The position numbers and the translations under genes are program-made. Under the pieces are notes generated by a model. The model saw only the letters and a list, made by a program, of their open reading frames with translations, was not told the origin of the DNA and did not search any database. This document shows positions 57,960-64,000 of a stretch of 64,000 nucleotides of DNA, piece after piece. The stretch lies in assembly GCA_017871115.1 (NCBI GenBank), contig JAFCIZ010000005.1, positions 620,001 through 684,000 of the forward strand, in the 5' to 3' direction. The DNA is from Cunninghamella blakesleeana (taxonomy: Eukaryota > Mucoromycota > Mucoromycetes > Mucorales > Cunninghamellaceae). Position 1 is the first letter of the stretch. Every line of letters starts with the position of its first letter.

Positions 57960-58880
57960 TCACTTTTTTCATCTTAGTTACCGCCACTACTACCACCTTT
58001 ACTATCTCTTCTATCTCTGGAATTCTTACTACTTCTAATTCACCTGGAACTTCTTGATTTTGGTACTGTTGTTGCACTTGGAGTTGTTAAAACTTCATTT
58101 TCAGATATTATTTTGTTCCCAAGATATGTTATTTTGTTGTCAAATATTTTTTGTAACATAGCTTTAGCAGCCCAATTGTCAATGCAATTTGAAAAAGATG
58201 CACTTCTTCTTTCACCTTCGTTATTTACAACACATATTATATTTTCAAAAAACATAATATCAGTATCTTTCCAAATGAATTACCAGGTTTGTCCCTCAGG
58301 TATCTACCCATTAGTTCCGCTGCAGTTCCCCATATATTTTGATATATATTTTCCATAATCATCTCCATTAAATGATTCTGAACTTGTATTTGCTTCCCTG
58401 CTTCAGGAATCCAATAATTATTTATGAATTCTAAAAATTTAGTTTGGGAGCTTTATGCTCATCACCCTTGTACTTTTTTTTTTTTTTTTTGCTATTTGAA
58501 TAGAATGGCGTTGGTTTGGTATTGATAAAACGCTATCTAGTGTAGAAAATAAAGCACCAACAGACGTTGACATAGGATTATTTGCAGATATGAATGATAA
58601 AAAATTAATTCTAGTATTCATAGGTCTGAAATGTTGTCCCAATGTTTAACGCATCATATGTACCTCTTGTTGTAAATCATCTACCGTATTTACCAAGTTT
58701 AAAATGGTACTTGTAAGATATTTTTGGTTAGAATCATTCGTTTTATTTTGTGTTTCAGGTAGGGCACCCGGTACATATGGTATACTAAAAGGATTTTACA
58801 AGTTATTTTAATTGCTATTATTAGGCACTTTGTTTTGATTACCTTGTTTCATAATAACATTAAGTCTGTCAACTTGAAAA
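57960..58880 (-). pseudogene. Gln/Ser-rich coding relic linked to repeat D
   Basis: Minus-strand pieces in changing frames: QVDRLNVIMKQGNQNKVPN, IPYVPGALPETQNKTNDSNQ, LGQHFRPMNTRINFLSFISA, VGALFSTLDSVLSIPNQRHS, NWAAKAMLQKIFDNKITYLG, ending RDRRDSKGGSSGGN. Stops and frame breaks separate them. The Ser/Gly-rich C-terminal coding end is also recognisable in repeat D copy 1 (39718-39800), so this protein travels with the repeat. It may be the product of an undescribed mobile element or of a lineage-expanded family; no domain recognised. Confidence 0.55.
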
Positions 58881-59186
58881 GATTAAAAAATAATTCACAC
58901 GTACAATCTAACTCTGAACTTAGTACAAAATTCGATTCAATAAATAGGAAATGATTACAACAGACATCATCACAAATAAAGTGAAATAATCCGATTCATT
59001 TTCGATTGATTTATTTAAAAAACCAATAAAATAATATTGTTCACCATATATTGTTTATATAAAATAATAAAATAAGCAGATCCAAAAATTTCTTTAAAAA
59101 AAAATTATAATCCAACCCATTTTATATTTTACAAATTTTTTATTAATTAAATTTATTTTGCAGATTGTAATCCGTGTTTATATTTT
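58881..59186. other. Spacer
   Basis: AT-rich, including the 3' region of the gene at 59187-59750. The block TTGATTTATTTAAAAAACCA near 59006 recalls repeat B ends. No gene seen. Confidence 0.5.
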
Positions 59187-59750
59187 TTAAATTATACTAT
59201 TTTCAACGTTTATTATTTTTCTACAAATTTTACCATGATGATTCATACTACATTTTGGTCCATCCAAACCTATTCTAAATAATTCTTGGACTGCATAACT
59301 AAACAATGTTTCATCTGACCCATCAGTACCGGACGGGCAATCTTGGAAGTCAACTGATTCACATTCACTTTCATCAAAATTATTATTAACACCATTAAGT
59401 AGCATCCAAATATCGTTTATACCCCCAAACTTAGTATTATCATAATAATTAAATTTACAATTTTCTATTCCTTTGTATTTACAACTAAAACTACAGAATC
59501 GTCCATCAGTTTTAAACTCTTCTTCAATATCTCCCTCTTTAAAGGCAACAGCAGGATTTATTTTTCCGTGCTTTATCCCAGAGCATACTTCAACCCCATC
59601 TACAAGAACTTTCATACTTCTTATATCACCAGGATCGCTATTAACACCAATAGCAATAACGGTAGTGTAACCAACAGTGACATTCAATTCCAAAGAATAA
59701 ACCAAACCAAACAAAAAATAAATCAAAACTAGTAAGTTTCTAAAAAACAT
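59187..59750 (-). CDS. Small secreted 8-cysteine protein, family 1 copy b
   Basis: 187 residues, single exon. Signal peptide MFFRNLLVLIYFLFGLVYSL, then eight cysteines (EVCSG, RFCSFSC, ENCKF, SECES, QDCPS, PKCSM, KICRK) matching those of the protein at 40341-40865. Shared motifs are GDIRSMKVLVDG, EEEFKTDGRFC and IGLDGPKCSMNHHGK. A central insert rich in Asn (GVNNNFDESE) is longer than in copy a. Transcribed away from the family 3 gene at 60966 across repeat B. Truncated relatives lie at 56194-56316. Confidence 0.82.
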   Translation of the reverse strand: MFFRNLLVLIYFLFGLVYSLELNVTVGYTTVIAIGVNSDPGDIRSMKVLVDGVEVCSGIKHGKINPAVAFKEGDIEEEFKTDGRFCSFSCKYKGIENCKFNYYDNTKFGGINDIWMLLNGVNNNFDESECESVDFQDCPSGTDGSDETLFSYAVQELFRIGLDGPKCSMNHHGKICRKIINVENSII

Positions 59751-59779
59751 TTCTAAATAACCTTTTAAGAGTTAAAAGA

Positions 59780-60690
59780 TTCAAAATTTTTTAAATATTT
59801 GAATCAAGTAATTGAGTTTGAATTTAATATTACAATTATAATTATCACACTCAAGAAAATCCAGAGCTTTGTAAAAAAAATTATCTTAAGTTTAATAATT
59901 TTTTTTTTCGAAAACCTTCTCTTTTTTTTTTTTTAGAAAAAAAATATTACTTTATTCAGAAATTAATGAAAAGGTGGCTAACTAATTTAGTAAAAAATAA
60001 GTTAGTGGCAATAAATTTGAGAGAAAATAGTAATATTCATTTTATATTGCTCTTTGGTTGAATTTTAATGGGTTCAAATATATGTATTTGCTCTATTTAA
60101 CAACCCTTGCCTCTGATTATATTGATTGTTGGTTTTTTATTTTATACAAGCTTATTGAAACATTTGATTTAAATCAATCTATTTTCAATTATGATTTTTT
60201 TGAGTTTTACGGGATCACCATAAAAAATGGCATTTATTTATTGAAATGAAAATTGGGGAAGATCAAAAGTTTAATTTTTAATGTTTCACAAAAAAAGAAT
60301 CTGTTTTCGGAATCGCTTTATTTTTCACGTTAGAATAGATAAATATCATAGGATGATCTTGCATACTTTATTGGTTTATTTAAAAAAAATGACTGAAAAT
60401 TTTTAAAACACATCTCAAACAATCCAGTTACTGGATTTTCTTATTATTTCTAAAAAGGTACTTTCAAGATGTTCTCAATAGCTAAGCATCGAATTTTGGA
60501 TACTCTACTATAGAAATTACATAACTTTTTATTTCCTCCAAAAGCTTTTTTTTATATTTTCTTAAAACAGAATTCCTTTTATTAAGATGAATCTTTTAAG
60601 TACTAATTAGATTTCTATTTTTAATTTTTTTAACAGTACACCTTCTCCCGAAAAAAGATTGTGTTTTAAGTGCTACAGTGGGGGGGGGAC
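59780..60690 (-). repeat. Spacer repeat B, inverted copy, shared divergent promoter
   Basis: Reverse complement of 47471-48330 with near identity over most of its length. It fills the gap between two divergent secreted-protein genes (59750 leftward, 60966 rightward), so it may hold both promoters. Includes the conserved upstream element at 60647-60680 beside a run of nine G. Confidence 0.75.
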
Positions 60691-60965
60691 GCGAGGAGGG
60701 CTTTGGCGCTTTGAATTAAAAGATAAAAAGTCTAAATAGCGATGAATTCACCAATTAATTTTATTACCTTCTAAAAATAATATTTCCAGTTTCATCCAAT
60801 CAATAATGTCTTTAATAATTCAGAGTTTTTATATGATCAAAGTGTAGCTGAGAAATACAAACTCTATTTTTTTTTATATAAACTCCATTTTTTTTTATAA
60901 ATTCTTTTTTTTATAAATTTATTTTTTTATAAACTCATTTTTTTATAAACTCATTTTTTTTTTTT

Positions 60966-61406
60966 GTGAAAAATTGGTACACAATGAAAAAACTTTTTTT
61001 GTTAAGTATAATGGTAAAAGCCGCCATAGGCACGCTTTGTGTTGGATGGGATAGAAAAGAGAATGTTCGAATTTATGATAACGATTTTTCTGAATGGTTG
61101 GTACACCGTCATAATGCTATGGATGGCGAGTATTATTGGGTAAAACGCTTTTATTCGGTGGAAATTCATCCTGGACCAACTTGGACAATGAGTGTTAATT
61201 CACGTGGCACAAGAAGAAACTATGCAGAATTTGATGTAGACAAGACTACTGGTGTATATTATTGTACCTTCAATGATAGAAGTATGAAAGTTGCTGTTGA
61301 TAATACTCTGAAAATTTGTCGTGATCTTGACAATTCTGAAAGTGATTGTCTTGATGTAAGAGACAAGATGTTTGATTCATTAACAAAGGCTGGATGGAAA
61401 TGGTAA
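60966..61406 (+). CDS. Small secreted protein, family 3, copy 2
   Basis: Protein-identical to 46744-47184 but on the opposite strand, as part of the inverted duplication. Same alternative start (second Met six codons in) and signal peptide. Conserved upstream DNA includes a run of ATTTTTTT/ATAAA repeats and the conserved element about 290 bp before the ATG. Perfect protein identity implies a very recent duplication or gene conversion. Confidence 0.8.
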   Translation: MKNWYTMKKLFLLSIMVKAAIGTLCVGWDRKENVRIYDNDFSEWLVHRHNAMDGEYYWVKRFYSVEIHPGPTWTMSVNSRGTRRNYAEFDVDKTTGVYYCTFNDRSMKVAVDNTLKICRDLDNSESDCLDVRDKMFDSLTKAGWKW

Positions 61407-62642
61407 CCGGCTATTTTATTTAAAGTGTAATAGTAAAATAAAAATTAATAAAGTAAACCAATAGAATAAAAAATACAAATAAAAAAAATCATTAATATTA
61501 TTTTCGTATATTTATTATTCGTTACTGCATATTTCTTTACTTTATACAAAAATAATAAATTTAGATATAGTGTTCAAACTTTCCTCCCCCTTGTTTTTTC
61601 TTATGTTGGTAGTTTTTCTTTATTTTGTTAATTTTTATTACTAAAAATCGTAAAATTATTTTACTAATAAACATGAAGAAAAAGATATATATGAATTAAA
61701 TAAATATATTACAAAACATCAAAATTGTAGAAATATAGGATTAAATGAAAATAAATAAAAAATAAGAATACATATATGAAAATACAAAAGATTAAAAGTG
61801 AGAAGTACGTAGATTGGTACATGTGAGATTAATCTTGATGATAAATATTATATATCTTATGAAACGTATAAAAATATAAATAATAAGTATAAATTTTTTA
61901 AATTATAATTATAATAAATTTTGGGATTCATATGAACATTATTTATTGAGCAAAAAAAACAATAGATAATCGTGAAAAAAAATCCTTTGATTTTTATATA
62001 TTCTATAAAAGTAGAGAAAATGAAATTAAAACAAAAGCTTGGCTTGATCTTTAAAGATGAGCCTCGAATAAAAATAAATAAATGCAAAATAAATTTATAT
62101 AGTTTTTTTTTATTTTTATATTTTTACAGTTAATTCCCTTACAGTAATGATTTTTTTCTTTTTCTCTTGAACAAAGTACAGGATTTTGATTTTGCCTTTA
62201 CACATTAAATTTTTAATTTTGTGCATCCAATAAATTTTTTCTTTTGATTTTTTATTTTTTTTATTTTTTATTTTTTTGCATTATATAGAATAGATAAATA
62301 AGGATGATATTGATTATTTTATTGATTTATTTTTTAAATAAATCAATAAAAAATGATTTATATGCATATACTACTAATAAATTTTTAAAATGCGTTTCAA
62401 ACCTATTTTTTTATAATGAACCATTTCAGTTTTTAAAACCAATAAAATGATCCAGTTACTGGGTTTTTTTATTATCTCTAAAAAAGGTAATTCCAAGATG
62501 TTTTCAATAACTAAGCATCGGATCTTGAATATCCTATTATAGTACTTACACAATGTCATACCTTCTGTTGAAAACTCTTTATTTTTTTATATAACAAAAT
62601 TCCTTTTATGGAGATGATTTTTTCTTACAATTTCTAGATAAT
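61407..62642 (-). repeat. Right arm of inverted duplication (non-coding part)
   Basis: Reverse complement of 45512-46743 with very few differences (for example a single base change near 61863). Ends at 62642 after ATTTCTAGATAATAAAA. Open frames inside are mirror images of those in the left arm and are not genes. Confidence 0.8.
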
Positions 62643-62659
62643 AAAAAAAGTTTGCAAAA

Positions 62660-62831
62660 AATAATCTTAATCAAATGTTCACATAGCATTGCATTTTGGC
62701 TTATAAAATAACGTACAGCTGTGATAAACAAACTATTAATCCAGTAAAACATTCAACTCTTAACCAGATTGATATGAGTTTTTATTTTACTATATAGCAG
62801 TTGATTTACCTTCCAGTAAATCTACCTATTT

Positions 62832-62872
<41 letters not shown>

Positions 62873-63363
62873 CATTTTTAATAGTCGTATTACATACTAC
62901 ACTGGCGGTCAAACTATTAGTTCAATAAAATTATCAATTCTAAAAATAATCTGTAGAAATTTTATTTCGCTCTGTATATATCGAATATATTTTGGATTTT
63001 TTTTTATTTTTAGAGTAAAAAAATATTTTTATTAATAAAATTTAAATATGAGTTATAATTTTAAAGTTCATCAGCCTGATTCCGATAGTTAACATCAAAA
63101 TTAAATAATTGAATCTTTTTTAAATAAAATATGGTTATGCAGCTTTTAAATGACTTATATATATAAATTTTTCAAAATGCATTTCATATACGAAAGTAGT
63201 TTTTGTGTAATTTCTATATTCGGCTATTCAAGTTCCGATAGATGAGCCATGGCTGAGCAATTAAGAGTACCCCAAGGAGGTATTCCTAGTATGGAGTTAG
63301 GCAAAGATAAAAAAAAATACCTTTTTTCGTTGTTGTCTCATTAAATATAAAAAATTATAAGCT
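62660..63363 (-). repeat. Dispersed repeat A, copy 2 (inverted)
   Basis: Diverged reverse match to 52284-52970, including ATTCGGCTATTCAAGTTCCG and GATGAGCCATGGCTGAGCA. Contains a run of 39 T at 62834-62872. Directly abuts the left end of repeat D copy 3. Confidence 0.65.
62834..62872 (+). repeat. Poly-T run of 39 bases
   Basis: Uninterrupted T homopolymer inside repeat A copy 2. On the repeat's own strand it would be poly-A, which might be the tail of a retroposed element. Length may be unreliable in the assembly. Confidence 0.8.
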
Positions 63364-63366
63364 ATC

Positions 63367-64000
63367 ACTGTAATAAAAAAAAGAACTGAATTTTTTAGAG
63401 TTTGCTAGATTTTAATAGAGAACTGAAAAGTACTGATTTTTTGAATTCTAAGTTCTGATTCAGTACCACTTTTATTACACAATAGTGAATGTAATTCAGT
63501 TCTGATCAAGTTTTATTCAATGTTATTCAGTTCTAATTAAGTATTATTCAATACTACTCAGTTCTAATTAAGTATTATTAAGTTCTAATTAAGTATTATT
63601 CAGTTCTGATTAAGTGCTATTCAATACCATTCAGTTCTAATTAAGTACCATTCAATACTATTCAGTTCTAATTGAGTTTTATTAAGTTCTAATCAAGTAT
63701 TATTCAGTTCTAATTAAGTGCTATTCAATACCATTCAGTTCTGATTAAGTACTATTCAATACCATTCAGTTCTAATTAAGTATTATTCAGTTCTGATTAA
63801 GCATTATTCAGTTCTAATTTTATAAAATTTATTAATAAAAAATATATATACTCTATTAATTGTAGTCGTTCCAAGTATTTAAAATGTATTTGAAATTTAT
63901 AAACTGAATGTTGATATTATTATATTTTAGATAATTATAATGTTTACCAATAGTATAAACAAGTTAACGAACTTGGTTACATACTTAAAGAGTACCGACA
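63367..64000 (+). repeat. Dispersed repeat D, copy 3 (runs off window)
   Basis: Left end ACTGTAATAAAAAAA at 63367. Minisatellite at about 63485-63825 is longer than in copy 2, with units of about 20 bp built on ATTCAGTTCTAATTAAG. The right block (GTTACATACTTAAAGAGTAC) matches copies 1 and 2. The coding relic expected after it would lie beyond the window. Confidence 0.75.

Noticed and set aside
62834..62872. Poly-T run as contig joint or telomere
   Set aside because: Flanks on both sides match repeat A, so it is internal to a repeat.

Overview
The window is a strongly AT-rich piece of a eukaryotic nuclear genome with poly-A/T runs, small spliced introns (GTAAG/GTAAT/GTATA...TAG) and fungal gene types. 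Intron style, a GDP-mannose 4,6-dehydratase gene, a HET-like domain relic and lineage-expanded hypothetical proteins point to an early-diverging fungus, most likely Mucoromycota (possibly Mucorales). The placement is inference; no rRNA or barcode is present.

1-9354: two Ty3/gypsy-type LTR retrotransposons in tandem share one LTR. Only the 3' part of the first is in the window. The second is complete: gag, a -1 frameshift signal, pol (protease, reverse transcriptase, RNase H), a separate integrase ORF and an extra 182-residue ORF. The array ends 158 bp from an initiator tRNA-Met gene.

9355-16521: conserved housekeeping block. All four core histones lie in two divergent pairs (H3/H4, H2A/H2B), followed by VPS25 (ESCRT-II) and a YciI-like gene, both spliced, on the minus strand.

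16522-26011: gene-poor. It holds decayed coding relics (including an SPT6 S1/SH2 fragment), a candidate structured RNA, a perfect 27-bp inverted repeat and a T-rich low-complexity tract.

26012-33679: ribosomal protein uL15 (5 exons), GDP-mannose 4,6-dehydratase (3 exons) and a 9-exon RING/coiled-coil protein resembling the E3 ligase TRAIP, with small relics between them.

33680-64000: accessory, repeat-rich and rearranged. It has a broken lineage-expanded gene, two HET-like pseudogene copies, a 9-exon cytochrome P450, and seven small secreted-protein genes from four families (one 8-cysteine pair, one beta/gamma-crystallin-like pair, one identical inverted pair, one 10-cysteine peptide). The secreted-protein genes are embedded in duplicated blocks that carry the same spacer repeat upstream. 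Three copies of another dispersed repeat (two with an expanded ~20-bp minisatellite) and a large inverted duplication (about 45.5-48.3 kb against 59.8-62.6 kb) show that the region has been reshaped recently. Exon boundaries were built by hand from splice signals, reading frame and family similarity; all family calls are from memory without database search.
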